Below are positions 11,920 through 23,900 of a stretch of DNA of 64,000 bases, one piece after another. The first letter of the stretch is position 1, and each line of letters opens with the position of its first letter. The position numbers were made by a program, and so were the translations under genes. This DNA comes from Linderina pennispora (taxonomy: Eukaryota; Kickxellomycota; Kickxellomycetes; Kickxellales; Kickxellaceae), in contig NW_024468250.1 in NCBI RefSeq assembly GCF_002104995.1, positions 620,001-684,000 on the forward strand, read 5' to 3'. Below the pieces are notes generated by a model that made no database searches, was not told where the DNA came from, and worked only from the letters and a program-made list of their open reading frames with translations.

Positions 11920-12331
11920 TATTTCATGCTTGTCCACTCTTACTACCAGTGATATGAAATATGAAAACTGGCATATCATTTCAGAATGAAGCATTTGACG
12001 AAGGAAAAGCGACAAAGATACTGAGGTCTGAACTCTGCTACAGGCTTTATATTATTCAGGATGTTACCAGCCTAAAATGCTACCTAGCAAGGATAGATGC
12101 TGTCTTGGTCCCGTTTCTCCTGGTCCCTGCCAGGCTGGCCGGACACCTAGCCACATGCAACTTGCTTCGCCGAACCAAGATGCCCAAGACACAGCCAGCG
12201 CCAGTACCGCGAATCAGAGGATCAGATTACACAATTTTTCCAGCGCTGTGATGACAAACCCGTCCTTTTCTGCCTGCTGATTCTTCGCTCTTCTCTGCTT
12301 TTCTTTCGACAATTCACCTCCAACCTCTGCA
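11920..12331. other. Intergenic region, F-box gene / TTC4
   Basis: This gap of 412 bp contains no convincing ORF. The last 60 bp before the TTC4 start are pyrimidine-rich, as in many fungal promoters. Confidence 0.4.
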
Positions 12332-13530
12332 ATGTCTGATAACGACCAGGCCTCGGCGGGCCCCGCACCGGCCAGCAAAGTGCACGGCAAGTCCTGGGAC
12401 GAGATTGAGCAAGATCTCAACAAGCTCCCCTTCTTCATGCGCGATCTGAACACTGACGAGGACGAAGAGAACCCCGCTCTAGAGGCACTTAAGACTCTGG
12501 CCTACGACGGCCCGCCCGAGGAGATCGCCGAGAACTTCAAGTCGCAGGGCAATGACTGCTTCAAGGCTGGCCAGTACAAAGACGCCCTTGACTTCTACAC
12601 CAAGGGTTTGGCGCCAGAGCATTACAACATCGACCTCAAGGTCTCGCTGCTCACCAACAGAGCAGCAACCAACCTGCACTTGAAAAACTATGGCAAGGTG
12701 CTCCGCGACTGCTCCGAAGCGCTGCGCCTGCGGCCCAAGTCCGCCAAGGCGCTGTTCCGCTCTGCCAAGGCATGTCTGGCGCTGGGCAAGTACGAGGAGG
12801 CCCTCGAGTGCTGCAAGTGGGGGCTGGGCATTGACGAGACTAACCGCGAGATCGCGGTCCTGCAGAAGCAAGTTGAGAAGACCAAGGCCGAGCACGAGCG
12901 CAAGATCAAGGAAAAGGAGGAGCGTGAGCGCAAGCTTGCTGAGAAGCGTCAGAAGCTCAAGCAAGCGATCGAGATCCGTAAGCTCCAATTCGACACCACC
13001 AGGAAGCTAAAGCCCGGAGGACTCGGACTCGGACTCGGACGAAGAGAAGGCAAAGAAGAAGCCCGCACCGTATGCCTGGGAGAACGACTCGGGCCGCCAG
13101 GTCTCACTCGACGAGGAATCCGGCCACCTCCTCTGGCCTGTGTTCTTCCTCTATCCGGAGTTCAAGGAGTCCGATTTCGTCCAGGACTTTGACGAGGCCC
13201 TTACTATCGGCGACATGCTAGGCGAGGTGGTTGCGCAGTCGCCGCCCTGGGACACTGAGCACAAGTACACTATCGGACAATGTCGACACGTACTTTTTGC
13301 ACCGCCCGGTCGGCGGCTTCGACGAGGACGAGAGACTCGTCAAGGTCGGCATGGGCACACGCCTGGGCGCCGCTATCGGCCACCAAAAGTATATTATCAG
13401 GGACGGAATCCCCAACTTTGTCGTGCTTCCACGCGGCGCACAGTTCACCGAGGAGTTCATTGACCGGTACCGCAAGCTGCGCGCTCAGAATGAGGCTGCA
13501 AAGACCACCTCTAGGACCCCTGCCAAGTAG
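12332..13530 (+). CDS. CNS1: TTC4/Cns1-type TPR co-chaperone of Hsp90/Hsp70
   Basis: Cns1/TTC4 binds the C-terminal EEVD tails of Hsp90 and Hsp70 and is essential in yeast. The N-terminus has the family motif SWDEIEQDLNKLPFFMRDL (residues 25-43). Three TPRs follow (about residues 70-180; NFKSQGNDCFKAGQYKDALDF), then a charged coiled coil (about 185-225). After an acidic (DS) repeat comes the C-terminal wheel domain (YAWENDSGRQ, HLLWPVFFLYPEF, PNFVVLPRGAQFTEEFI). The frame breaks twice, near 13015 and 13275; removing one base at each point restores the conserved sequence, so the natural protein should be about 398 aa. The stop is at 13528-13530. Its 3' end faces importin alpha (tail to tail). 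Confidence 0.9.
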
Positions 13531-13741
13531 ACCTAGGTGCTGCGTTCGTGTAGAATATATTGAACCTTTATTAACGGAAATTTGAGAAAAGAATGAAAAC
13601 AGTGCTGTGCCAGGACGTATGCCACCATCCTACACGCCACCAGCACATATGGACGCCATCATGTGCGGTGCGCTGTACGTGTCTCGGAGATAAACAGGTG
13701 CTTTATTTCTGGGACCCCCCTTCCTGGAGTGGCATTTTTGC

Positions 13742-15573
13742 TTACTGGTTGCCAAAGTTGAAGCCGCCCTCGGGCACCGCGACGTTGCCCTCAAAGTTGA
13801 ACTGGCCAGTCTGCTCGTCGACGCCTGGCATCAACTCGCTGTCCTCCTCGTCCTCGCCTTCCTCGGCAAAGTACTTGTCGATGATGTTGTACGCCTTCTT
13901 GTAGATCTCGATGTTGTCGTGCAGCTGCAGGTTGTGGATCTTCTCCATGCCACCAGCCTCCTCGACGTACAGCGCAAACTCATTCATGTGCGACGCGTTC
14001 TTCTCGCGGTCTGCCTCGCCCACCTTCAGGATGTTCTCCAGGCCGTCCAAGGCAACCTGGATGATTTTGTTGTCCATGCAGTTCAGCAGATCGCACAGCG
14101 GCTTGATGCACCCCTGCTGCACAATGTAGCGGATCTGGTCCGGCTGGTTCAACCCGCCCGAGGTCGCGTTCGACACGGCCCAGCACGCCTCCTTCTTGCT
14201 CTTGAAGTCGCCGTTCTGCAGCACGTGCAGCAGCGGCGGGAAGATGTTTGCGTCAATGACCGCCTGGATCTGCGTGGTGTTGCCCGCGGTGATGTTGGAA
14301 ATCGTCCAGCACGCCTCCTTGCGAATGCCGTCCTTGGGCGAGTTCAGCAGCGACAGCAGCGCCGGCAGGGCACCGCAGTTCAGCACGACCTGCGTCTGCA
14401 TATCGTCACCAGTAACAATGTTGCCGATCGAACGCAGGGCAGGCGTCTGCACAGTCGTCATCGGGTGCATCAGCAGCTCAACCAGCCGGCGGCACATGCC
14501 AGACTCAATCACCGCCTGGATCTTGTCGTTCTGTCCGTCCGACAGGTATGACACTGCCCAGCAGGCGTCCATCAGGATATCATCGTCTACCGAGTAGACG
14601 AGCTTGCTCAGCACCGGCAGCGCAGGCTTGATCTACATAATAGGCCAGCACCAAACAATACGAGTTAGTGATGCACGTCTGGCCAATAGTGCACATCTAC
14701 AAAAAAGGCATCTGCGGTTGCAGTACTTACTGTCTCCCAGTCGGGCTGCGGGTTCTTGCCACGGCAAAAGTTCGACAGCGTCCAGGTCGCATTGCGCAGC
14801 ATCGACAGCTTGTGGTTCTCGTTAAGCAGCTGGATCAGCGGCTGGAGCGCGCCCTCAGACAGCACAAAGTCGCGGCACCGCGGGCTGTCGCCAGCAATGT
14901 TACCCAGCGCCCACACCGCCTGCTCGCGCACATCCAGGTTCTCGTTGCTGAGCAGCTGGATGAACAGAGGCACGGCCTGCGCATCAATGACAACCTGTGT
15001 CTGCTGCGACGAGCCCGACGCAATGTTGGTCAGGGCCCAGCTGGCCTCAAACTACAAGCAATTTTTTTTGGGGGGGAGCGAATAGAGTGCATTCAGGAAT
15101 TAGTGGCCAGCGAGTTTTTCCAAGCACTGCGAGGCTGCATTTCGCAAATGCAGCTGTCCAGATCTGCTTACCTGAATAACCGAGTGCGTCGACCGCAGGA
15201 GCTCGACGAAGCGCGGTACGACTCCGCACGAGATAACCTCCTCAATTGGCGGCTTGTGCTCCTTGGACAGGAGCTTGCGGAACCGCGTCACCGCCGTCAG
15301 CTGGTCGTCCAGGCTCTCGGCGTACAGTCCAGAAATCATGGCGGGGAACTGTTCCTGCAGCAGCTCCTGGTTAGAGCCCAGGCCCTCCTCGTCCTCGCTG
15401 TCGGACAGGTTGTCATTCGGCAGGTTAAAGTTGCGCTTTTTGGCAAGCGACTCCTCGCGCTTCTGCCGGCGAATTTCGACGGTTTGCTCCTCGCGACGGC
15501 GACGAAGCTCCTCCGCCGCAAAAGCACCCTTTGTCTTGTATGCGTTGCGGCGATGCTCTGGAATGCGGTCCAT
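13742..15573 (-). CDS. SRP1: Importin subunit alpha (karyopherin alpha), three exons
   Basis: Importin alpha binds classical nuclear localisation signals and hands cargo to importin beta. Exons are 15172-15573, 14731-15051 and 13742-14632; introns of 120 and 98 bp have GTAAG donors and TAG acceptors. All exon lengths are multiples of three, and together they give 537 aa, the usual length. The N-terminal importin-beta-binding domain is clear ([18 protein letters not shown], then ELRRRREEQ). About ten armadillo repeats follow, with NLS-pocket sequences such as [32 protein letters not shown] and [14 protein letters not shown]. An acidic tail and a GGFNFG C-terminus end the protein. There is no frame break. 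The gene starts head-to-head with NOP7 (524 bp apart). Confidence 0.95.
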
Positions 15574-16097
15574 TTGAATAGAAAAAGCGAATTTGGTGAT
15601 AGTGGGGGACTAGACTCTGAAAAAAAAAAAAATTCAAACAGCGCAAGTGGGAAAGTGAAATGCTATAGGCTTGCGAAGAAATGCGATGTCTCCCTTGTCT
15701 GTGTATTGCGGTCACAACAGAAGGTAAACACTAAAGTCAGAGGCAAATGAATAGAGAGGGAAAGAGCAAGCGCGGCGAAAGCTTCTCCACTGTTCTTCAA
15801 ACTGTGATTTTTTGACTGGGTAAACGACACCTCGGGTTGCTGCTGCCGCAGGTTGTTTTTTTTTTTGGCTGGACTCTTTGTACGCTGCAAGGAAGAAAAA
15901 TCTGCATCGAGCCAGTCACGCCTCTGATTGGCCGTGCTGATCGGGTAGCTGATCTCTGATCCGGATCATCCACACCGACAAATCTTTTTTTTCTTGCGAT
16001 CGCTTGCTGCCTGCTGGCAACGCTCTTTCTTGCTCTCCTGCACTTGCTCTGTATACACAACACCCCCCGCCTCCATTCCATCTATTAGCCGTCAGCC
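15574..16097. promoter_or_regulatory. Divergent promoter region, importin alpha / NOP7
   Basis: This 524-bp gap between head-to-head housekeeping genes contains several poly-A/poly-T tracts (about 12 bases near 15620 and about 13 near 15857). Such tracts are typical nucleosome-excluding elements of fungal bidirectional promoters. No TATA box or ORF is convincing. Confidence 0.45.
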
Positions 16098-17921
16098 ATG
16101 GGAAAGATCAAGAAGAAGTTCACCGAGGGAGCGTCGACGACCTACATTACGCGTAACCGGGCGCTGAAGAAGCTGCAGGTATCGCTAGCCGACTTCCGGC
16201 GGCTGTGCATCCTGAAGGGCATCTACCCGGTGGAGCCCAAGAACCGCAAGAAGGCAAACCGCGGATCCTCGAAGCCAACGACGTTTTACTACGCCAAGGA
16301 CATCCAGCTTCTCCTGAGCGAGCCGTTGATTGCCAAGTTCCGCGAGCACAAGACGTTCCTGCGCAAGCTGCAGCACGCCCTGGGCAAGCACGACATCACC
16401 AAGGCCAAGGACCTGCACTCGCGCCGTCCGCAGTACACTCTTGACCACTTGGTGCGCGAGCGCTACCCGTCTTTTGCCGACGCCCTACGCGACCTCGACG
16501 ACGCCCTCTGCATGCTCTTTTTGTTTGCCACTATGCCGGTCGTGAAGAACGTCAGCAACGAGGTTGTTGAGGAGTGCAAGCGCCTGTCGGCCGAGTTCAT
16601 GCACTTTGTTGTCCACAGCCATGCCCTGCGCAAGGTGTTCCTGTCAATCAAGGGCATCTACTACCAGGCCGAGATCTCGGGCCAGACCGTGACATGGATC
16701 GTGCCGTACCAGTTCAGCCAGCACATCCCGCTGGACGTTGACTTCCGCGTCATGGCCACCTTCCTTGAGTTCTACCGCACCCTGCTTGGCTTCGTCAACT
16801 ACCGCCTCTTCACCACTGCCAACCTGGCCTACCCACCCAAGGTCGATGCCGATCTGGACGACAGCGCCGCCGGCCTAGGCTCGCTGCGTGTCGAATCCAA
16901 GCGCGTCGAGGATCTGATCAAGGAGAATGACGATGAGGAGACCACTGCCATAGAGGAGAAGCACACCAAGGTTTCCAAGGAGATGAAGCAGCGTCTGAGC
17001 ACCCTTGGTGCCAAGATCAAGTCTCTGGCCACAGCCGAGGATGCTCCCGAGTACAGCTCGGTGACCGTCGGTGGGGACGACTCGGAGGCACGCAACGAAG
17101 ACGACGACTCCAACACTGCCGAGCTCCTGTTCAACAAGCAGGTATTCTTCCTGTCGCGTGAGGTCCCTCGGTATTCGCTCGAATTTGTCATCCGTGCCTT
17201 TGGCGGCCGTCTTGGCTGGGCTAGCTCGTCGGGCGGCGGCTCACCGTACTCGGAGAATGACACCAACATCACCGTGCAGATCTGCGATCGCCCCGTCCAG
17301 GGCCACCAGTTCCTGAACCGCACATACCTGCAACCCCAGTGGGTCTACGATTCCATCAACGCCCGCCGCTTGTTGCCCACCGACGACTACCTGGTCGGCC
17401 AGCAGCTGCCGCCTCATCTCTCGCCCTTCGTTGAATATGCCGACGGTGACTACATTCCCGAGGCTGCTGCCAAGTTTGCCACTGCTGAAGGCTTTGAGGG
17501 TGACGTTGAGAAGCTGAAGCCCGAAGATGAGGACGAGGAGGAGAGCGAGGGCGAGGAGGATGCCGAGATCGAGGGTGATAGCGCTGACGAGGAAGAGTCT
17601 GATGATGAAGACGAGGACGACATTGCCGAGAAGCAGCACCAGAAGCAGCTGCTGGCTGAGAGCCAAGGCCTGTCGTTCACGGAGTACCAGCAGAAGGCAG
17701 GCAACAAGAAGGCCAAGAAGCCCGCTGCCAAGAAGCGCTCCAAGGCTGAGGAGGAAGAGGAGGAGCGGCAGCGTATTGCCATTTCGATGCTAAGCCGCAA
17801 GAAGCGCAAGCTCGTCAACCGCACCCAGGACGAGGCGAAGAAGCGCGCCAAGGATATCAACGCCTTGCATTCCCGCAAGGCACAGGTCACAAAAGCTGCC
17901 AAGAAGGCCGCGAGGAAGTGA
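16098..17921 (+). CDS. NOP7: Pescadillo homolog, ribosome biogenesis factor of the PeBoW complex
   Basis: Pescadillo/Nop7 acts in the nucleolus with Erb1 and Ytm1 in 27S pre-rRNA processing and 60S assembly. The intact 607-aa protein starts MGKIKKKFTEGASTTYITRN, typical of the family. The pescadillo N-terminal domain spans about residues 5-275 (LADFRRLCILKGIYPVEP, TFYYAKDIQLLLSEPLI). A BRCT domain lies at about 345-445 (LFNKQVFFLSREVPRYSL to WVYDSINARRLLP). A highly acidic stretch (about 470-515) and a lysine-rich C-terminus with nuclear/nucleolar signals follow. Length matches yeast Nop7 (605 aa). There is no intron or frame break. Confidence 0.96.
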   Translation: MGKIKKKFTEGASTTYITRNRALKKLQVSLADFRRLCILKGIYPVEPKNRKKANRGSSKPTTFYYAKDIQLLLSEPLIAKFREHKTFLRKLQHALGKHDITKAKDLHSRRPQYTLDHLVRERYPSFADALRDLDDALCMLFLFATMPVVKNVSNEVVEECKRLSAEFMHFVVHSHALRKVFLSIKGIYYQAEISGQTVTWIVPYQFSQHIPLDVDFRVMATFLEFYRTLLGFVNYRLFTTANLAYPPKVDADLDDSAAGLGSLRVESKRVEDLIKENDDEETTAIEEKHTKVSKEMKQRLSTLGAKIKSLATAEDAPEYSSVTVGGDDSEARNEDDDSNTAELLFNKQVFFLSREVPRYSLEFVIRAFGGRLGWASSSGGGSPYSENDTNITVQICDRPVQGHQFLNRTYLQPQWVYDSINARRLLPTDDYLVGQQLPPHLSPFVEYADGDYIPEAAAKFATAEGFEGDVEKLKPEDEDEEESEGEEDAEIEGDSADEEESDDEDEDDIAEKQHQKQLLAESQGLSFTEYQQKAGNKKAKKPAAKKRSKAEEEEEERQRIAISMLSRKKRKLVNRTQDEAKKRAKDINALHSRKAQVTKAAKKAARK

Positions 17922-20900
17922 AAGCACACTCTGTTGAGCCACTCGTTCGCTTTCGTATCTACTTTTATCACAAAAATATTTACATTACTAGAGCTGGATG
18001 TACCCGGAAGATGTGCATAGGCAGATATAGTTGGAGTATACATTTTGATGACCACATCCATAGTCGCTATATTCCTCTCCATTGTCGAAGCATCTGCTTT
18101 CCCTGTGTTAACCTTGGGAATGGGACGAGTGTTTACGAGCGTGTATGTGAGCTAAAATCAAAGGTGAAACAAGATTGACTGAAGGAAAAGGGGAGGGTTC
18201 GGTCGGCCTGAGGTCTGATTTTATGTGGTTTGGTTGTTGGCATGGTGACGTGGGAGTGGATCGGCACTCCAATGTCAACACCCTGTGCTATTCTAATCTC
18301 ACTTATATAAAAGTGTGCAAACGGTTTACCGCTTCCCAAACCCTCGCTTTGACTTTTGAGTGGCTTTGGGTCTCGAGCTCTCTTGCAGCAATGCTAAACG
18401 CATTAGTGAAATGTATCAGTGCATGCTGCGGAGAGTTTTCATTATTAGGCTATTCGAAATTCATCAAAAATGCTACGCATCAGTGTTGCCATCCCAACAG
18501 AGTGTTAAACAACAAGAAAATAGTGCTAGTTACATATAACTCCAAAATGCCTTTGGTATTATCATATATGTTTGCTTCACACTAACCAGTGTCATTTCCT
18601 ATATCTGGAACATTAATACCACCACAATCAATCTGCTCTTTGTAGAATATATAATATCGCTTCAATATACCTTAGTTGTGACCAGAGTTATATTTATTTC
18701 ATTTTGTTTGGGACTCATCTACAAAACAGTAGGTATTGAGCAGCAATATCTAGAGCATCCGACCAAGTCAACTAGACACTGAAACATGTTATTGAGTGCA
18801 GTATGTTTTAAAAATGCATCGCCACCTGCTTTGTGCTCACCAAAGCTAGCCCGTGTAATTGCCTTAATTGCCGTTCCCAAGCATTTTTGCTCCTTCGACG
18901 ACCACTATATTTTTACCAAGGTTATCTGCGAAAGGATAATCTGCATCACGAAGAGTCAAGTTTGGACTGGCAACTGATGGTGCATACATGTTTTGCTGCA
19001 TACAGTATATAGATGACGAGTATATTGCGTATTCTTAACAATGGCCGTGACAGTACGTTTTGTTGATGTATGAGTGGTTCTTAAATATATTTCCTCCGAA
19101 CAGAGTACTTCGGAATGAACATGGATCCCCAACAAATTATGTTCTGAAATTGTGCCAACCGATGCCTTCGATTGTATGCCACACAGCCGGGGTTGCCGCC
19201 ATCATTTTGCATAAACTGGTAACGCTTCTGGAAATAACAGTTCCGATTCCAGTAAGCATTAGGTGCAGATGCACAAACGAGTAGAAGCCTGTAAACCAAA
19301 TGAGCATGGCCGAATCAGACAATTGGAACATCAGCACCAAACACATGGCTTACCATGTGTCATGTTTTCGTTTGCACCTCGAATGGTTAACATAATTTAT
19401 TCGAGAAGAATAATAATAATAAAAAGACCTTAATTTACTGGTTTCTGATGAAAATCGACCTTTTGGTCTTTCTCTTGGGGGCCGGAGTAGTTTCGGTGGT
19501 AGTGTCCTGCCCCTGCTGAGTTCCAGAATCCCCCGTATCGCGTAGAATCGGCATCTCAAAAGTAGCTGTGGCTGATGTACATGTTAGAGTTCTTTGCTGT
19601 TAAATAGTTGCGTCCTTGTGAAAAATGGATAAGGAGAAAAGGATGTCGAGATCCTCTGCAGTCAAATTTATATCTGTCCGGAGGCTCCCTTGCCCGATGT
19701 ACTTGATTCAAGCTTTACTTTCAGACGTATACACCGAACCCCAACGAACAAGGCGCTAATTTCAGCATAGATCTTCTTCCACATTATGACATGCATCCTA
19801 AAATTGCAAACAATGAATATAAAATTTGCTGCATTTGACAACCTATCATCTGACTACATCATACATGTGACATGCTGGATAGATGATGGCATTTCGTCGC
19901 CTCTGATTTATAGATCACATTCTTTGATAAATAGGCTTTAATTATATCAATAAGCACATTGTGTCGACTACGTGAAATAATTCTATGCTTTGCTGCCAAG
20001 GTGCAAATACAGAAGGTTTCTGTGTGATTCTTTTAAATAGTTTATTTTACAATTATGCTTATTTTACACAGCCGGTTCGAAAGAATCTAGCTAAGGTCGT
20101 TTACACCGTATTTCTCCCATCATGAAGTCAAACCCCCGGTTATAGTAGGTAGAGCTTGCTAGAGCTCAACCGTAACAAACGCCTTTTGTTGTGGGGATGG
20201 GGTGAATATCGACACAGCCGCACGGGCTGCGCAAAATTCACCTTTTGAAAAGCTTGAGCCGGCCGAAAAGCGAGCGCTTTTGTTCATATATGCTTTCTAC
20301 ATAGTACCTGTATTTTCTGTCTGGGCTGTCAAACTCCTCCGTCAGATAGAACGTACCTGTATTGGAGCTAATCGTGTCTGTGTAGGTGGAAGAGCTATGC
20401 GCTGACACTATGTCAGAGGGAGGCTTTTTTGCCAAAGAAAAGCGCATTATAAAGGTGTGTAAAAAATGGAATGTATGGAAGTTGCAGAAACAAAGAGGAG
20501 AATGGGGGATTAGCCATTTATAAAAACAGACAAGGCACAGTGCTTCCCTGAGTCTGCTCGGGGCTGCTCTCAGCAGAATCCCAACATGGCTTGGCGAAAA
20601 CAGGTTGGCAGGTGTCTAAGGCATGTCAATTTTTGCTGTGCAAGTTGTCAACAATTTTTTATGAAAGAAAATACTGCATTTGACAAATAGTTGATTTGTT
20701 GAATATACGGATGTGTATACGAGGCGTTTGGAAGAGACACAAATGTGATGTTTCCAAATTGCAGGCTGTATGAGTATAGCAAAAAACGATGCTTGGTGTA
20801 TATACGGCATGTACTCGTATAGATGAATACATTTGTTGTATGATGCATGTTCTCGGGCTGAATAACACATTTGGCAAATAAAATGTGAGCCAACCAACAC

Positions 20901-20998
20901 TGATCATGGCCAGCCCGGCATATATGCATGATATCCAGGGGATGTGAAGATTACAAAAATATGCAACATATATAGATATTTTGAGGTATTGGATAAGC
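17922..20998. other. Long AT-rich tail-to-tail intergenic region
   Basis: This 3.1-kb gap lies between the 3' ends of NOP7 and the BRWD-like gene. It is markedly richer in A+T than its neighbours and has a short AAT microsatellite near 19409-19424. The longest ORF (136 codons at 18175) shows no family features or codon bias. A GGTTCGAAA box near 20070 resembles a tRNA B box but has no A box or cloverleaf. I see no resolved gene; decayed genes or repeats are possible. Confidence 0.4.
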
Positions 20999-23900
20999 TT
21001 AGTCATACAGTCCGTCGTCGTCGTCGTCGTCTTCGTCTTCGTCGTCCTCGGGGGCATCAAAATCGTCATCTTCGTCCCCATTGTTATTCTCTGCCATATA
21101 GTCTGATCCATCTGACGCATCCGATTCATTTGATAGTCTGCGCCGACGATTGCGCGACGACCTCCGTGTTACCCCGCCATTCATTGGCGTCTTCCTCTTC
21201 CTTGGCTGGCTCTGCAGCTTGGTGTGGCCATTGGTTGCCGAGCTCTGGCGGCGGAGCCGACGTGACGGTGACACCTGCTCAGTGCCCGACGCATCCTCAG
21301 TATGGTCGCCTAATGTCTGGTTAAACACGGACTTGTATGCATCGAGCAGGTGTTTGGCAGCCACCGGGACAGGCGTGCCGGGTTTGTTGTAGATCTCAGC
21401 ATTCTCCTTGATCAGGATCATGTCGAAGGTGACTGCGGAGGCGTAGCGGTAGAAACCGGACTCGATGCGCTGTCTAACCGTGTCGAGACACATAGGGTAG
21501 GCGACGTTCTGCAGGTAGTCTGGGTAGTCGTTGACATAGTCGACGTCGCTGATAAACCAGCCAAACTCGTCGTTCAAACGTAGCTCATCGACAATTTCGA
21601 GTAGCGCAGCCTTTTCGGTCTCGTGGATCTCAGAGTCTACGCCCTGGTCATGATCCAGCTCCCACGGCGACACCTGCTCTGTCTTCGTATCACCCTCAGT
21701 GTTGGATTCGACCGCGCTCTCCTCATCCTCGGTCCATCGCACTGTGATGCTCTTCCAAGGGTTGCGAGCGATCTGGCGAGTCATGCTGGCGTGCCGCGCT
21801 GTCGGCTTGATATCCTTGAACCCAATAATCTCAGCGCTGTGCATCTGGTCCTCGTCAAACAAGATATCAACAGAGTCGCCACGGCTCAGCGTGCGCTGCA
21901 GTGACGCGCGGTAGCGCGAGTACAGAATGATGAAGTCGGGAACGCCATCGCAGTCATGGTACTGCACTTGGATGTAGCGACGAGTGAGCTCATGCTGCAT
22001 CGGGTTCTCTGTGTTCAGCTCCTCCAGCGTCTGGAACCGGAACAGCTGGATTTTGACCGTGCAGTATGTCGGTGGGCCGACAGCGTAGGTGATGCCAACG
22101 ACACGGCCAAACACAGCCACCGAGAGATTTGGGTACTGGACATATGGGAGGAGCTTCTCGTTGAGCTGCTTGCAGCGATTCGGGCTGGCCCAGAAATCGA
22201 GGTGCCCTTCGCGGAAATACGCAATCATGTCGCCCACCTGTGGCCGGTACGGAACAGTGCTTGGGTGCGTGGCCAAGATCCACTCTGTCGGGGCATACGG
22301 GCTGTCTCGCGACGTGGACGCCTGTGCAGATGTGTGCGGCTCCTCATCGGGAATCAGGGGCTTGCGGCCACTGCGACGCCGACCTGCCCGCGTCCGTGCC
22401 ATGTCGTCAAAGTCCGAGTCGCTACCTTCACCGTTGCTGTTCGACGTTGGAACCCGTGGCTGAGCGGCGCGGCGGTCTGCACGTGACTGAGGAATCGACC
22501 GACCGTCCGACACGTCATCTTCTAGAGCCTCGCTCGAATACTCAATAGTAGTGCGCCGCGTACCGTTGGTGTGCAAGCGGGTGCTGCGCCTTGGAGTTGA
22601 TTCATTTGAGGCTGGAGGTGCGGGTTCGCTGGTGTCAGTCGCCATGCCTTCCATGTCGATGTCGTCATCGTCATCGTCGCCTTCAGAGTCGCTAGCAATC
22701 CGCCGGCTGCGCATCTGCCGACGGGTATCGGCATGGGCGACGACCGGGTCCGAGTTGCGGGGGCGGCCACGGCGGCGAGGGCGACCACGGCGGCGACCAC
22801 GGGTACTCGGTGGTTGGTGGTGAGTGCTGACCCGTGGAGGTGCTTCCTCCAGCGCAAACTCCTCGTCGGACGAGTCCATGTTGATAAAGTCTTCAGACGG
22901 GGGCTCAATGACCAAGCGCCCAGCGCGGCGACTGCGGCGTGGACGCAAGGACCCACTGTCCTCCCCTTCGCTGCCCGATCCGGCATCGGCCAGATCCTCA
23001 CGTGAGTTGCCATCTGCCTCGTCGTCGTCCGAGTCGTCTTCGTCAATGGTGCGGCGGCCTGCACGGCGATGAATGCGCGTTGTGGCAGTGTTGTGGCGGC
23101 TGCGTAGCAGTTCAAGGGCAGTCCGGCGGTCCGCACCACCTTCGTTCTCACCGTCAGCGTCGTCGTCATCATCCAACGCCAGCACGCCATCGTCCTCCTC
23201 CTCCTCATCTTCTCCGGCTGTATACTCTTCGTCGTCACTGTCATCGTCGATGGGGATAATGATCTGGAGGTCTGCTTCCGGGATGGCCTCCTCGACTGTC
23301 TCGGAGCGTGCAGGACGGCCGCGCCTACGGCGACGGCGTGCCGGCCGGGTCTCTGCCACAGGCGCCTGTGCAGCCTGCACGTCGAGATAGGCATGCTCGA
23401 GCTCGACAGCCAGTGCAGCCAGCCGGCCACGGTCTTCACTGGCAAATTTTTCGCTGTCGACGCCCATGGTGATGCCCATACCAAACTTGGGTCCCTTTTG
23501 CTTGCGATACACGCGGCCGTCAAAGTCCATCAGCGCGCTGTGAGGCACCAGGTGCGCAGCAATCTGCATCTGCTGGTCAGCGACAAAGTGGTTCTCGTCC
23601 ATGATAATCCCCGTGTAGTCGCTGGCAAACGTCTGCTCGGGCATTTTGTTTGCATCATCGTACGCCCACGTTGGACCAAGGCCAAACAGCGTTGCCGCGC
23701 CGCTCTCACTAGCCAGCGCAAAGGTAAGTCCGTCCTCGGAGAACGCGCCGTCAAAGAGCTGCTCGCCGACCTTTAGCTCATTTACGATGTTGCCGGTGCT
23801 CACGTCCCAGATGATAGCACGACCGTCGTAGCCACCCGAGACGGCGATCCGCGGGTCGGTGGGGTGGGGGATCAGAACAAACGTGTCGGCGACGCTGTGG

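Noticed and set aside
13919-14551. 210-codon frame antisense to importin alpha
   Set aside because: Antisense shadow of a conserved three-exon gene, rich in Val/Gln/Arg as expected from reversed codons.
20060-20090. GGTTCGAAAGAATC resembling a B box
   Set aside because: No A box upstream and no cloverleaf.
22522-23523. 333-codon alternative frame within the BRWD-like gene
   Set aside because: Thr/Arg/Trp-rich shadow of the acidic and arginine-rich linker in a shifted frame on the same strand.
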